Source of the DNA: Paenibacillus amylolyticus
GTDB lineage: Bacteria > Bacillota > Bacilli > Paenibacillales > Paenibacillaceae
Reading direction: 5' to 3'
DNA length: 64,000 nt
NCBI RefSeq assembly: GCF_003719335.1
Contig: NZ_RIAS01000015.1
Span: 1-64,000, forward strand
The stretch's first letter is position 1, and each line of letters begins with the position of its first letter. Below, one piece after another: positions 1 through 9,150 of this stretch. The position numbers and the translations under genes were made by a program. A model generated the notes under the pieces. It saw only the letters and a program-made list of their open reading frames with translations. It was not told where the DNA came from and did no database searches.

Positions 1-72
1 CTTAGCTCAGCTGGATAGAGCGTTTGACTACGAATCAAAAGGCCGGGAGTTCGAATCTCTCAGGGCGCGCCA
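1..72 (+). tRNA. tRNA-Arg (anticodon ACG), 5' end cut by window
   Basis: The D arm, anticodon arm with loop CTACGAA, T arm with TTCGAAT and a 3' acceptor strand ending in an encoded CCA are all present. Only the last two bases of the 5' acceptor strand lie inside the window, so about five bases are missing. The anticodon ACG reads Arg CGN codons. It is the first of three tRNAs in a row. Confidence 0.9.
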
Positions 73-89
73 TTATTTTTTCAAAGTTT

Positions 90-168
90 GCCGGCGTGGC
101 GGAATGGCAGACGCGCTCGACTCAAAATCGAGTGGGAAACCGTGGAGGTTCGAGTCCTCTCGCCGGTA
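90..168 (+). tRNA. tRNA-Leu (anticodon CAA)
   Basis: The acceptor strands GCCGGCG and CGCCGGT pair, the anticodon stem CTCGA/TCGAG encloses CTCAAAA (anticodon CAA), and a long variable arm typical of a class II tRNA is present. CCA is not encoded. It reads the Leu UUG codon. Confidence 0.93.
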
Positions 169-175
169 TATTTAA

Positions 176-249
176 CGGGATGTAGCTCAGCTTGGTAGAG
201 CACCTGGTTTGGGACCAGGGGGTCGCATGTTCAAATCGTGTCATCCCGA
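176..249 (+). tRNA. tRNA-Pro (anticodon TGG)
   Basis: The acceptor strands CGGGATG and CATCCCG pair, and the anticodon stem CCTGG/CCAGG encloses TTTGGGA (anticodon TGG). The T loop is TTCAAAT. CCA is not encoded. It is the last tRNA of the cluster and is followed directly by a terminator. Confidence 0.93.
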
Positions 250-254
250 TTTCT

Positions 255-290
255 AAAATCACTATCTAATCAGATGGTGATTTTTTGTTT
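255..290 (+). terminator. Rho-independent terminator of the tRNA cluster
   Basis: A stem of about 12 bp (AAATCACTATCT with AGATGGTGATTT, one G-T pair) with loop AATC is followed by a T-rich tail, directly after tRNA-Pro. Confidence 0.85.
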
Positions 291-379
291 TTCAAAAGAT
301 ATCTACTTCTGATTTTGGATATGACGATTACTTTAACTTGTCTGGTCAAGACACTCTATTGTTTAATAAGGCTGGGTTT

Positions 380-409
380 GCATAAAGGTTTATCCATTAG
401 GTCACAATA
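380..409 (+). promoter_or_regulatory. Candidate SigG promoter of bofC
   Basis: GCATA, an 18-base spacer and CACAATA lie 30 bases upstream of the proposed bofC start. The B. subtilis SigG pattern is roughly gYATR, 18 bases, cATnnTA, and only one -10 position deviates. bofC is known to be SigG-dependent in B. subtilis. The match is by eye. Confidence 0.45.
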
Positions 410-438
410 GGTTTAAAAAAGTGATTGAAGGGGTTTAT

Positions 439-1131
439 GTGAACAGGTTTACCTTACGAAAACAATTAAAGAGACGATGGCGGCGATGGAAACGAACGTT
501 GTGGATGGTTGCTGCTATATGTGCGGTTACGATATTAGCATACCGTGGTTTATCTATATCAGCAGCAGTTGAGCGTTTACTAACAACCGATTTTGGTGAA
601 GCCATGAATGTTATGGGTTCGGTTAAACAGGATCAACGATCGCCACAGGAGATTCAGGTGATTGTAGACCAGCTTGAAACAGGTGCAGACCAATTAATAC
701 GTGTCGTTTTACAAACCAAATATATTTGCGGTGTTGAAACGGAACAACTGGGGAGAATGAATATCCCTCAATTAAAAATGTTGCTTGCCCAACATCCTGA
801 GTGGGAAGCAAAGGTTACTTCCTCAGATACGTTACATCTGAATCAAAGCGTGGATGATCTTTCACCTGTTTGTAAACAAGAAGCATACATCAGTATCGAT
901 GCTGCAGGTCATCTCAATCTGTATGAGGGCAAACCCACTGAAGAGAACGTTATTCGCACTTTTTTTCAACTCGATGTAGGTACGCTGGAAAGTTCATTGC
1001 CTGAAGGGGTACTGGAGCAATTGCAAGAAGGCATTCGTATACAGGACAAAGATGAGTATGACAGTGTAATTTCGACGTTTAGTGACTTTGCTGTGGATGA
1101 AACACATCATTTACTTCGAAATGGCGGATAG
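439..1131 (+). CDS. bofC: BofC, intercompartmental sporulation checkpoint protein
   Basis: In B. subtilis BofC is made in the forespore and restrains SpoIVB, which delays pro-SigK processing in the mother cell. The protein has a basic N terminus, one membrane span (about residues 22-38) and a C-terminal exported domain that carries the family-typical CGVETEQLG segment. I chose GTG at 439 because GAAGGGG sits five bases upstream. A GTG at 421 in the same frame has no such site. The protein is longer than the B. subtilis one. A terminator follows and ruvC comes next, as in related genomes. Confidence 0.85.
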   Translation: MNRFTLRKQLKRRWRRWKRTLWMVAAICAVTILAYRGLSISAAVERLLTTDFGEAMNVMGSVKQDQRSPQEIQVIVDQLETGADQLIRVVLQTKYICGVETEQLGRMNIPQLKMLLAQHPEWEAKVTSSDTLHLNQSVDDLSPVCKQEAYISIDAAGHLNLYEGKPTEENVIRTFFQLDVGTLESSLPEGVLEQLQEGIRIQDKDEYDSVISTFSDFAVDETHHLLRNGG

Positions 1132-1220
1132 CCAATGAAACAAGGAATATAACCTCTAAGTCAGAAGTGTACAGTTACCTAAGAGAAACGATATGAAGAG
1201 AAGTGAAGAGATGGCTAGGG

Positions 1221-1256
1221 AAGGACATCGTGCTGATGTCCTTTTTGTCGTTTTTT
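1221..1256 (+). terminator. Rho-independent terminator after bofC
   Basis: AAGGACATC and GATGTCCTT form a perfect 9-bp stem with a five-base loop, followed by two T tracts. Confidence 0.85.
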
Positions 1257-1410
1257 AAGTCAACCCGCTCTATAAACTGAGATCTTTGGAGAATGCAGAC
1301 GAAATACAATAAGCTTTGGCATAGACAAAGTTTTTCCTGCCGCCAGGCCTATCTTTTGTTATAATGAAATGAACGATACATATGTTCGCTTTTGTAAGGG
1401 AGAGATGGTT

Positions 1411-1914
1411 TTGCGTTTTTTGGGAATTGACCCGGGTATTGCGATTGTGGGGTTTGGCTTTGTAGATAAAATCGGGAACAAGGTTGTGCCCGTACAATAT
1501 GGATGTATTCAGACGGAGGCTCATACACCAGATGAGGATCGGCTTCTTCACGTATATGAGGGCATGGTGCAACTGATTGATAAGTATAAACCAGATGCAG
1601 TCGCACTGGAGAAACTCTTTTTTAACCGTAACGTAACAACAGCGATGTCTGTCAGCCAGGCTCGAGGGGTGATGATTCTTGCAGCTGCTCAGAAAGGTTT
1701 GCCGATTGCGGAATATACTCCAATGCAGATCAAACAGGCAATCGTAGGATACGGTAAGGCGGAGAAAAAACAAGTGCAGGAGATGGTCAAAATGTTCCTT
1801 CGTCTACAGGTTGTGCCTAAACCCGATGATGTTGCAGATGCATTGGCTGTTGCCGTTTGTCACGCACATTCTTATACATTAAATTCCAAGTTGAATGAGG
1901 TATTGCGAAAATGA
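1411..1914 (+). CDS. ruvC: Crossover junction endodeoxyribonuclease RuvC
   Basis: RuvC cuts Holliday junctions symmetrically, working with the RuvAB branch-migration motor encoded just downstream. With the TTG start at 1411 the protein has 167 residues, the usual family length. The catalytic acidic residues are visible: D7 in GIDPG, E67 in ALEKLFF, and D139/D140 with D143 in PDDVADALA. AAGGGAG lies eight bases before the TTG. An ATG at 1405 is too close to that site. The stop overlaps the ruvA start in ATGA, so the two are translationally coupled. Confidence 0.95.
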   Translation: MRFLGIDPGIAIVGFGFVDKIGNKVVPVQYGCIQTEAHTPDEDRLLHVYEGMVQLIDKYKPDAVALEKLFFNRNVTTAMSVSQARGVMILAAAQKGLPIAEYTPMQIKQAIVGYGKAEKKQVQEMVKMFLRLQVVPKPDDVADALAVAVCHAHSYTLNSKLNEVLRK

Positions 1915-2525
1915 TTGATTTTCTAAGAGGACAGTTCATACATGTCGAAAGTGATTATATTGTTCTGGATGTTCATGGCGTAGGTTACCGTGTGTTCTGT
2001 CCGAACCCCTATGCGTTTGCCAAGCAGGAAGGCGAGATAATCGTATACACCCATCATCATGTGCGTGAAGATGCGATGCTGTTATTTGGATTTGTGACGA
2101 GAGAGGAACAGCGTTTGTTCCGCAAATTGATTGAAGTATCTGGAATCGGGCCAAAGGTGGCACTAGGCATTCTTGCTGGAGGTACGCCAGATCACGTCGT
2201 TACGGCGATCTATCAGGAGAATCTGACATTCTTGACGAAATTACCAGGTATCGGTAAAAAAACAGCGCAACGCATGATTCTGGATCTGAAGGACAAATTG
2301 GACGGTTTCGGTACAGCAGTGTATGCAACAGGTCTCTTTGCACCACCATCCGAAGAGGTTGGAAGTGGGTCCTCATGGGATGAGGCGCGTGAAGGTCTGA
2401 AGGCGCTTGGATATACGGATAGTGAACTGGACAAAGTATGGCTCAAGTTGAAAAAAGATGTGACAACCGCAGATTCTGTGGATGTACTGATGAAGCGGGC
2501 ACTGCAAATGTTATTTACGGGTTAA
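1911..2525 (+). CDS. ruvA: Holliday junction branch migration protein RuvA
   Basis: RuvA binds the four-way junction as a tetramer and loads the RuvB motor. The 204-residue protein shows the N-terminal OB-fold region, two helix-hairpin-helix motifs (around VSGIGPKVALGIL and LPGIGKKTAQRMI), an acidic/serine-rich linker and the C-terminal domain III that contacts RuvB. It overlaps ruvC by four bases and lies 56 bases before ruvB, forming a ruvCAB operon. Confidence 0.96.
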   Translation: MIDFLRGQFIHVESDYIVLDVHGVGYRVFCPNPYAFAKQEGEIIVYTHHHVREDAMLLFGFVTREEQRLFRKLIEVSGIGPKVALGILAGGTPDHVVTAIYQENLTFLTKLPGIGKKTAQRMILDLKDKLDGFGTAVYATGLFAPPSEEVGSGSSWDEAREGLKALGYTDSELDKVWLKLKKDVTTADSVDVLMKRALQMLFTG

Positions 2526-2581
2526 TTTATTTTTCATAGTCGTACTAGTGTTGCAACCTGCAAGAAAAGGGTGGGAAGAAC

Positions 2582-3592
2582 ATGGATGAACGGATTATAT
2601 CCGCTAACCTGATGATGGAAGATCAGAACGTTGAATTAAGCCTTCGTCCCCGATATCTAAATGAATACATCGGGCAGAATCAGGTGAAGGAAAATCTTAA
2701 AATATATATTGAAGCTGCTAAATTGCGGAATGAAGCATTGGATCATGTCTTGTTATACGGACCTCCGGGTCTAGGTAAAACAACACTCGCGAATATTATT
2801 GCAAATGAACTTGGCGTAAACCTAAGAACCACTTCAGGCCCTGCAATTGAACGTCCAGGTGATCTGGCAGCGCTGCTGACGAATTTGCAAGAGGGGGATG
2901 TGTTATTCATTGACGAGATCCATCGACTTCATCGTACCGTTGAAGAGGTGATGTATCCGGCGATGGAGGATTCTGCTCTGGATATTATGATCGGCAAAGG
3001 GCCAAGTGCGCGTTCCGTTCGTTTGGACTTGCCTCCATTTACGTTAATAGGAGCTACGACACGCGCAGGACTTTTGTCAGCTCCGCTTCGGGACCGTTTC
3101 GGTGTGATTAGTCGTTTGGAGTTCTATACGGTTGATGAACTGGCTTACATCGTGTCACGATCCACTGATATTCTAGGTGTAGAGATTGTTGGGGATGCTG
3201 CGGAAGAGATTGCTTTGCGTTCACGAGGGACACCGAGGATTGCAAACCGTTTGTTAAAAAGAGTACGTGATTTTGCACAAGTACGCGGTGATGGCATCAT
3301 TACACAAGCACTGGCAGAAGAGGCGTTGCAACGCCTGCAGATTGATCCGCGTGGGTTAGACGATATCGACCACAAGATGCTCAAGTCTATGATTAACAGC
3401 TTCCGAGGAGGCCCTGTTGGACTGGATACGATAGCGGCTACAATTGGGGAAGAATCTCAAACGATTGAGGATGTGTATGAACCTTATCTTTTACAGATCG
3501 GTATGATTCAGCGTACGCCAAGAGGGCGAGTAGTTACTGATCTAGCCTACCATCATCTTGGTTTGCCTGTTCCGCCAAGAGACAGTAAGTAA
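2582..3592 (+). CDS. ruvB: Holliday junction ATP-dependent helicase RuvB
   Basis: RuvB is a hexameric AAA+ motor that drives branch migration at RuvA-bound junctions. The 336-residue protein has Walker A GPPGLGKTT, Walker B DEIHR, the sensor 1 region GATTRAGLL and arginine-finger segment APLRDRFG, and a C-terminal winged helix ending in the usual PRGRVVT motif. The ATG is preceded by GGGTGGGAAG. Its place directly after ruvA and before the queA-tgt block is the conserved Bacillales arrangement. Confidence 0.97.
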   Translation: MDERIISANLMMEDQNVELSLRPRYLNEYIGQNQVKENLKIYIEAAKLRNEALDHVLLYGPPGLGKTTLANIIANELGVNLRTTSGPAIERPGDLAALLTNLQEGDVLFIDEIHRLHRTVEEVMYPAMEDSALDIMIGKGPSARSVRLDLPPFTLIGATTRAGLLSAPLRDRFGVISRLEFYTVDELAYIVSRSTDILGVEIVGDAAEEIALRSRGTPRIANRLLKRVRDFAQVRGDGIITQALAEEALQRLQIDPRGLDDIDHKMLKSMINSFRGGPVGLDTIAATIGEESQTIEDVYEPYLLQIGMIQRTPRGRVVTDLAYHHLGLPVPPRDSK

Positions 3593-3765
3593 GACTTAGC
3601 TTTTACACGTCGTCTATGCGAAAAACTTGAGAGCATAGATGAAGAGCACGACATTGCCTGGATTTAAACAGAAAACGGAATTCATAGAAATTGAACAGGA
3701 AGTTGAAATCTCTGTGAAAACTGACCGATATAAAGTGAAAGACATGTATGGAGAGGAGCCTGATT

Positions 3766-5850
3766 GTGGGAAAAGCAATACGCACGAAGAAGTGGAGTCG
3801 TCGATTGAAGGTACTGGCGGCTACTCTGTTGACAGTGGGGTGCTTGCAAATGCCAGCTTTTGCGGCTGGTGATAATGCACAATTGATCCGAGTAGCTATG
3901 TTTGCGAATTTAGGGAGCACATATAAATCAACGACACCTCTAATTACACTTGAATCAACAGGTTCATGGAGTATTCAGGCTAGTGGGGATACCAATGTGA
4001 CTCTTCCATCGGGGCAAACACGTTTTAGTGCAGATGGATTCCGCGTAAAAGTATTAGAGACTGTTGATTTCAAAACAGCCGCAGCGGCAGCAAAATTGCT
4101 TCAGGCTACGGCTGATAAACCTTTACTGTATGTGGTGACGTTTAATGGCAAAACACTGTATCAGCTATACACCGGTAACTACGGTTCAGCAGCACTTGCA
4201 GGACAAGCCGTTGCACGGGTTCAAAAGACAGCAGGGACTCAATTAGCGGGACAGAAACCCGTTGTAACCGGTAGCGAACGTCTGTCTTCTGGGAATTATG
4301 CTTCTCTTCAGGAAGCAGAAGCAGCACAGTCAAGTTTGCTTGCAGCAGGATTTACAGCTTATCCTGTATTGCAATTAGATGGAAGCAATCAGCCCTATAC
4401 GGTATGGGTTGGTGAAGCGACATCTGCGGCCGAGTTATCCACCTTGAAGCAACGTGTTGAATCCAGTGTATCTGGCATTAGCCTCTTTCCTGTAGGTAAC
4501 AGTCCAGGTTTGATTATCCGTCAGGACGCAGGATTAAGTATGGATGCCCTTAAAACAGCTCCACATTACACGATTGCAGGCAATGACTCCAAGGTAATGG
4601 TACAAGGAAGTGGCAACGGTATAAAAGTTGTAGAGCGCTCCCAGCGTACATATCGCGGAGATATGGAGATCAGCATCGTTAATGGGGATCTAGCTTTAGT
4701 TAACGTTGTGCCACTAGAACAGTACTTGTACTCGGTTGTTGGCGCAGAAGTGTATTCTTCTTGGCCAACTGAAGCACTTAAAGTGCAGGCGGTGGCTGCC
4801 CGTTCCTATGCGCTTCAACAGGGCGAGCGTTTCAAGATCGCCAATGTTGTGGATACCACACTGAGTCAGGCATACAACGGAATGAACTCTGAGAACGACA
4901 AAGTAACGAGTGCGGTGGATGCAACGGCTGGGGAAGTGCTCAAAAGCGAAGGCAAAATTGTAGAAGCTGTATTTTCATCTAATGCAGGAGGGCAAACTGC
5001 TCATCCTTCTGAAGTGTGGAACGGTGGGGCAGCCGTATTTACCAATGTGGATAGTCGCGGCGATCTGTCTGCGCAGGCTGGACTGCATACATGGTATCAT
5101 GTGCTGATGAGTTCAGGTGTGAGCGGATATATTCGTGAGGACAATGTAAAAGAATTAACAACGAAGACGGATGCTGGACTCTCCAAAGCAACCGTAACGG
5201 CTCAAAATACAAACATAAGACCGATCCCGCTCGTTCAATCCAATGTTGAGCCAGTTGCCAAAATCAATCCTGGAACGGAGGTTGTTGTATTGGCAAAAGT
5301 GGCTCAATCCAATGATTATGCATGGGTGAGAGGGCCGTTTACTTCAGCACAACTGGTCAAGACATTGCAAGGTAAGACAACTGTAGCCGCTCCAGCTTCC
5401 ATATCAACGTTGGAAGTGACCAAGCGAGGGCCTTCCGGACGAGCACTGGAAGTTACGGCCAACGGGCAACCGTTGACTGTTAAATATGCCGATACTTACC
5501 GCTCTGCACTCGGCGGATTACCAAGCACTTTATTTGATATTGCAGGGACCGGAAGTTATACTGTATTAGGCGCTGACGGTCAAAAAGTCAGCAAAACCGG
5601 ATCACAGGGCGCTTCAGTATTGTCTGCTTCAGGCACGAGCACCTCATCCAGCAATGCACTTGTTGTGATGAGTGCAGATGGTCAAGCGAGAGCCGTGACA
5701 CAAGGTCAGACCTTTATGTTTATTGGTCAAGGGAATGGACACGGACTTGGCTTATCTCAATGGGGCGCCAAGGGTATGGCTGACGAAGGGTATGATTACC
5801 AGGCGATATTGAAACACTATTATCAAAACGCGACTATTGTTAAGGAATAG
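3766..5850 (+). CDS. SpoIID/LytB-domain protein, probable peptidoglycan lytic enzyme
   Basis: SpoIID-family enzymes are lytic transglycosylases acting on denuded glycan strands during engulfment; LytB homologues modify amidases. A signal peptide ends near residue 33 (PAFA-AGD). The SpoIID domain starts near residue 296 and carries VVGAEV with the probable catalytic Glu at 328, VQAVAARSYA, and a final GHGLGLSQWGA motif near residue 658. At 694 residues it is about twice the length of B. subtilis SpoIID, with an extra N-terminal region and an insert near the middle. The GTG at 3766 has GAGAGG nine bases upstream. B. subtilis does not have spoIID here, so I do not assign the symbol. Confidence 0.8.
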   Translation: MGKAIRTKKWSRRLKVLAATLLTVGCLQMPAFAAGDNAQLIRVAMFANLGSTYKSTTPLITLESTGSWSIQASGDTNVTLPSGQTRFSADGFRVKVLETVDFKTAAAAAKLLQATADKPLLYVVTFNGKTLYQLYTGNYGSAALAGQAVARVQKTAGTQLAGQKPVVTGSERLSSGNYASLQEAEAAQSSLLAAGFTAYPVLQLDGSNQPYTVWVGEATSAAELSTLKQRVESSVSGISLFPVGNSPGLIIRQDAGLSMDALKTAPHYTIAGNDSKVMVQGSGNGIKVVERSQRTYRGDMEISIVNGDLALVNVVPLEQYLYSVVGAEVYSSWPTEALKVQAVAARSYALQQGERFKIANVVDTTLSQAYNGMNSENDKVTSAVDATAGEVLKSEGKIVEAVFSSNAGGQTAHPSEVWNGGAAVFTNVDSRGDLSAQAGLHTWYHVLMSSGVSGYIREDNVKELTTKTDAGLSKATVTAQNTNIRPIPLVQSNVEPVAKINPGTEVVVLAKVAQSNDYAWVRGPFTSAQLVKTLQGKTTVAAPASISTLEVTKRGPSGRALEVTANGQPLTVKYADTYRSALGGLPSTLFDIAGTGSYTVLGADGQKVSKTGSQGASVLSASGTSTSSSNALVVMSADGQARAVTQGQTFMFIGQGNGHGLGLSQWGAKGMADEGYDYQAILKHYYQNATIVKE

Positions 5851-5907
5851 AAGACTATGATGTTAAGAAACGAAACGAATATCAAAGCATTAAGGAATGA
5901 ATAGAAC

Positions 5908-6936
5908 ATGAATGTGAACTTATATGATTTTGAGTTACCAGAGGAATTGATCGCTCAGACACCGTTGCTGGATCGTACCGCTTCTCGTTTGCTTACGTTG
6001 AACAAAGAGACAGGGGAGGTTACCCATCACCATTTTCCTCATATTATCGATGTACTGGAGCCAGGAGATACACTGATTCTGAATGACACACGTGTATTGC
6101 CTGCCCGCTTGTTTGGTACTAAAGAGGACACGGGGGCAAAAGCCGAGGTGCTGTTGCTTAAAAATGTCGAAGGTGATCAATGGGAGGCACTCGTCAAGCC
6201 GGGTAAAAAGCTGAGAGCTGGCTCTGTTATTGTGTTTAGTGATGAATTAAAGGCTGTCATTAATGAAGTAGGCGAAATGGGTGCACGTACATTAACGTTT
6301 GAGTACAACGGTATTTTCCAGGAGATTTTAGATCGCCTTGGTGAAATGCCGCTACCACCCTATATCAAGGAAACGCTGGACGATCGAGAGCGTTACCAGA
6401 CGGTATATGCCAAACATGAAGGCTCTGCAGCTGCACCGACAGCAGGTTTACACTTTACTGATGAGCTGCTGGATCAGATTCGCGATAAAGGTGTGAATAT
6501 TGGATTTATTACCCTACATGTTGGGCTTGGTACGTTTAGACCGATGTCTGTTGACGTGGTTGAGGATCATGTTATGCACGAGGAGTATTATTCTTTATCA
6601 CAGGAAACGGCTGAACTTATTAATCAGACAAAAGAGCGTGGTAATAAGGTTTTTGCAGTGGGCACGACCAGCTGCAGAACGCTGGAGACGGTGGGAAGTA
6701 AATTTGAAGATGGTATGTTGCAGGAAAGCAGCGGCTGGACGAGCATTTTCATCTATCCCGGGTACTCCTTCAAGGTGATTGACGGAATGCTGACGAATTT
6801 TCATTTACCCAAATCAACACTGGTGATGCTTGTTAGTGCACTTGCGGGTCGAGAGCATATTATGCATGCCTATGAGGAAGCCATCAAGGAGAAATACCGT
6901 TTCTTTAGCTTTGGCGATGCGATGTTGATTTATTAA
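5908..6936 (+). CDS. queA: S-adenosylmethionine:tRNA ribosyltransferase-isomerase QueA
   Basis: QueA transfers and isomerises the ribosyl moiety of SAM onto 7-aminomethyl-7-deazaguanine in tRNA, giving epoxyqueuosine. The 342-residue protein matches the family over its full length, including the N-terminal YDFELPEELIAQ, LNDTRVLPARL, the central APTAGLHF and the C-terminal NFHLPKSTL. It lies 58 bases after the SpoIID-like gene and 35 bases before tgt, the partner enzyme of the same pathway. Confidence 0.96.
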   Translation: MNVNLYDFELPEELIAQTPLLDRTASRLLTLNKETGEVTHHHFPHIIDVLEPGDTLILNDTRVLPARLFGTKEDTGAKAEVLLLKNVEGDQWEALVKPGKKLRAGSVIVFSDELKAVINEVGEMGARTLTFEYNGIFQEILDRLGEMPLPPYIKETLDDRERYQTVYAKHEGSAAAPTAGLHFTDELLDQIRDKGVNIGFITLHVGLGTFRPMSVDVVEDHVMHEEYYSLSQETAELINQTKERGNKVFAVGTTSCRTLETVGSKFEDGMLQESSGWTSIFIYPGYSFKVIDGMLTNFHLPKSTLVMLVSALAGREHIMHAYEEAIKEKYRFFSFGDAMLIY

Positions 6937-6971
6937 TAAACCGATTAACTTTTAGAGGATGATTATAACCA

Positions 6972-8108
6972 ATGGCAGCAATTACGTACGAACATATCAA
7001 AACGTGTAAACAATCTGGTGCGCGTCTGGGACGTGTGCATACACCTCATGGTGTTATTGAGACGCCAACGTTCATGCCGGTTGGCACACAAGCAACGGTA
7101 AAAACGATGAGTCCCGAAGAACTGAAGGAAATGGATGCTCAGATTATTCTGAGTAATACGTATCATTTGTTCCTGAGACCGGGTCATGAAATTATCCGTC
7201 AAGCTGGCGGTTTGCATAAATTCATGAACTGGGATCGTCCTATTTTGACAGATAGCGGTGGTTTTCAGGTGTTCTCCCTCAGTGAGATGCGTAAAATTAC
7301 CGAAGAGGGCGTTCATTTCCGCTCCCATCTGAATGGTGATAAAAAGTTCCTTTCCCCGGAAGTGGCTATGGAAATTCAGAACGCTCTGGGATCAGATATT
7401 ATGATGGCATTTGATGAATGTCCTCCATATCCAGCTGAATATGAATACGTCAAAAAATCACTCGAAAGAACAACTCGCTGGGCGGAGCGTTGTATTGAAA
7501 GTCATGCTCGTCCGCATGATCAAGGATTGTTTGCCATCGTACAGGGAGGCATGCACGAGGATCTCCGTCGTCAAAGCGCGGCTGATTTGACTTCCATGGA
7601 TTTCCCGGGGTATGCTATTGGTGGACTGAGTGTTGGAGAACCGAAACATTTGATGTATGGTGTATTGGATTACACGGTGCCTTTGCTACCTTCCAATAAA
7701 CCACGTTATTTGATGGGGGTAGGTTCACCCGATGCATTGATTGAGGGATCGATTCGTGGAGTGGACATGTTTGACTGCGTGTTGCCGACCCGAATTGCCC
7801 GTAACGGAACAACGATGACAAGTCAGGGACGTCTGGTCGTTCGCAATGCCAAGTTTGCAACCGATTTTGGGCCTCTTGACCCGGAATGTGATTGCTACAC
7901 TTGCCGCAACTATTCCAGAGCGTACTTGCGCCATCTGATCAAAGCAGATGAAACGTTTGGCTTGCGTCTCACAACGATCCATAATCTTCATTTCCTACAG
8001 AACTTGATGCGCAATGTGCGCAAAGCCATAATGGAAGATCGTTTGCTTGATTTCCGGGATGAATTTTTCGATCAATATGGTCTGCATGACAATGACAAAG
8101 GTTTCTGA
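6972..8108 (+). CDS. tgt: Queuine tRNA-guanine transglycosylase Tgt
   Basis: Tgt exchanges G34 of GUN-anticodon tRNAs for preQ1, the step before QueA. Visible are DSGGFQVFSL (general acid/base Asp region), the nucleophile segment GVDMFDCVLPTR, and the structural zinc site CDCYTCRNYSRAYLRHL with three Cys and a His. The length (378 residues) is typical. The start follows GAGGATG. It forms an operon with queA and yajC. Confidence 0.97.
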   Translation: MAAITYEHIKTCKQSGARLGRVHTPHGVIETPTFMPVGTQATVKTMSPEELKEMDAQIILSNTYHLFLRPGHEIIRQAGGLHKFMNWDRPILTDSGGFQVFSLSEMRKITEEGVHFRSHLNGDKKFLSPEVAMEIQNALGSDIMMAFDECPPYPAEYEYVKKSLERTTRWAERCIESHARPHDQGLFAIVQGGMHEDLRRQSAADLTSMDFPGYAIGGLSVGEPKHLMYGVLDYTVPLLPSNKPRYLMGVGSPDALIEGSIRGVDMFDCVLPTRIARNGTTMTSQGRLVVRNAKFATDFGPLDPECDCYTCRNYSRAYLRHLIKADETFGLRLTTIHNLHFLQNLMRNVRKAIMEDRLLDFRDEFFDQYGLHDNDKGF

Positions 8109-8175
8109 TTGAGGTTTTTGCGGAACCGATGTGACAAGCAGTAACTGTACGTATAGTCGATAAGGGGGAATTTTG

Positions 8176-8487
8176 ATGTTTCAAGCAATGACTGCTCAAG
8201 CTGCAAATCCTGGTGGTGGAATTTTTTCGTTGATCGTACCATTGGTATTGATGGTCGCGATTTTCTACTTCCTGATGATTCGCCCACAGAACAAAAAGCA
8301 AAAACAGCGTAATGCGATGTTGAGCCAGTTAAAAAAAGGCGATAAAATTGTAACGATCGGTGGTCTTCACGGTACGATTGCTGAAATTACAGACGACGTG
8401 GTGGTATTGCGTGTAAACGACGTTACCAAGCTTACGTTTGACCGTAATGCGATTAGCAGCGCTGTAAGTCGTGAAACGGCTGAATAA
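8176..8487 (+). CDS. yajC: Preprotein translocase subunit YajC
   Basis: YajC is a small single-span membrane protein that associates with SecD/SecF. About 103 residues: an N-terminal membrane segment (FSLIVPLVLMVAIFYFLMI) is followed by the family hallmark RPQNKKQKQ, then a cytosolic domain with KKGDKIVTIGGLHG. The ATG at 8176 lies after GGGGG; a TTG one codon earlier is possible. A strong terminator follows. Confidence 0.95.
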   Translation: MFQAMTAQAANPGGGIFSLIVPLVLMVAIFYFLMIRPQNKKQKQRNAMLSQLKKGDKIVTIGGLHGTIAEITDDVVVLRVNDVTKLTFDRNAISSAVSRETAE

Positions 8488-8525
8488 TGGTATACATGAT
8501 GAGAATATGCACCGGCATATTCCCG

Positions 8526-8568
8526 AAAAGAGAATCGGATCTGAAGTAGATCCGGTTCTCTTTTTTTC
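8526..8568 (+). terminator. Rho-independent terminator after yajC
   Basis: GAGAATCGGATCT pairs with AGATCCGGTTCTC across a five-base loop and is followed by seven T. A second perfect hairpin (GAATATGC-ACCG-GCATATTC, 8503-8522) sits just before it. It separates yajC from the convergent gene at 8578. Confidence 0.88.
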
Positions 8569-8577
8569 GTGAATTGA

Positions 8578-8970
8578 TTATGAACGTTGTGTGTTGACTC
8601 CAAAGATGCCGCCAAGAGCCGATATGAGGAACGCGCTGAGTAGCTGCAAGCTGTCTTTCCAGTTAAACGAAGCGTCCAGTGCCAAAAAACCGATGAGCAA
8701 CACGAGAAGCCCATAAACGATCCCTGTGAAGCCACCATAATACCATCCTTTCTCACCTGAACGTTTCCCCGCAATGAAACCACCGATGAGCAATGACAAA
8801 CCATGTACAACATAGGTATAGGTGGAAAGATCCTGTTCTCGCATGCCGCTCATCCACAGGAAGAAAGAAAGAATTAATGCTCCGATAAACATCCAGACAA
8901 AAGCATGACAGAGGCCAGACAGAATCGGATTGGACATCCGAATTGAGAACAAGCGGCGAATCAATTGCAT
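8578..8970 (-). CDS. TIGR04086 (YrzE-like) membrane protein
   Basis: A small integral membrane protein of about 130 residues with four predicted spans and short loops. It resembles the TIGR04086 family that includes B. subtilis YrzE, which occupies the same place between yajC and the DUF421 gene. Function is unknown. The ATG at 8970 (MQLIRRLF) is preceded by GGGGG seven bases upstream; the frame stays open further but without a better site. It is transcribed against its neighbours. Confidence 0.75.
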   Translation of the reverse strand: MQLIRRLFSIRMSNPILSGLCHAFVWMFIGALILSFFLWMSGMREQDLSTYTYVVHGLSLLIGGFIAGKRSGEKGWYYGGFTGIVYGLLVLLIGFLALDASFNWKDSLQLLSAFLISALGGIFGVNTQRS

Positions 8971-9150
8971 AAAGCAACCCCCTTGTACAAGTTTGAAATT
9001 ATTACAGTGTATGGTCAAGCCTTCTGACTTATGAACTGATTTCCATTAAATGAACGGATTATTTCTGCATGAGCATGTGAGGTTCAGGTCAAAATAGGGA
9101 TTGCACTTCAGATCTCTGTACAATGCTGAAATTCGAAGGAGGTTCCTGTT

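Noticed and set aside
3593..3765. SigE promoter upstream of the SpoIID-like gene
   Set aside because: No -35/-10 pair with acceptable spacing was found; the gene could be expressed from the ruv promoter.
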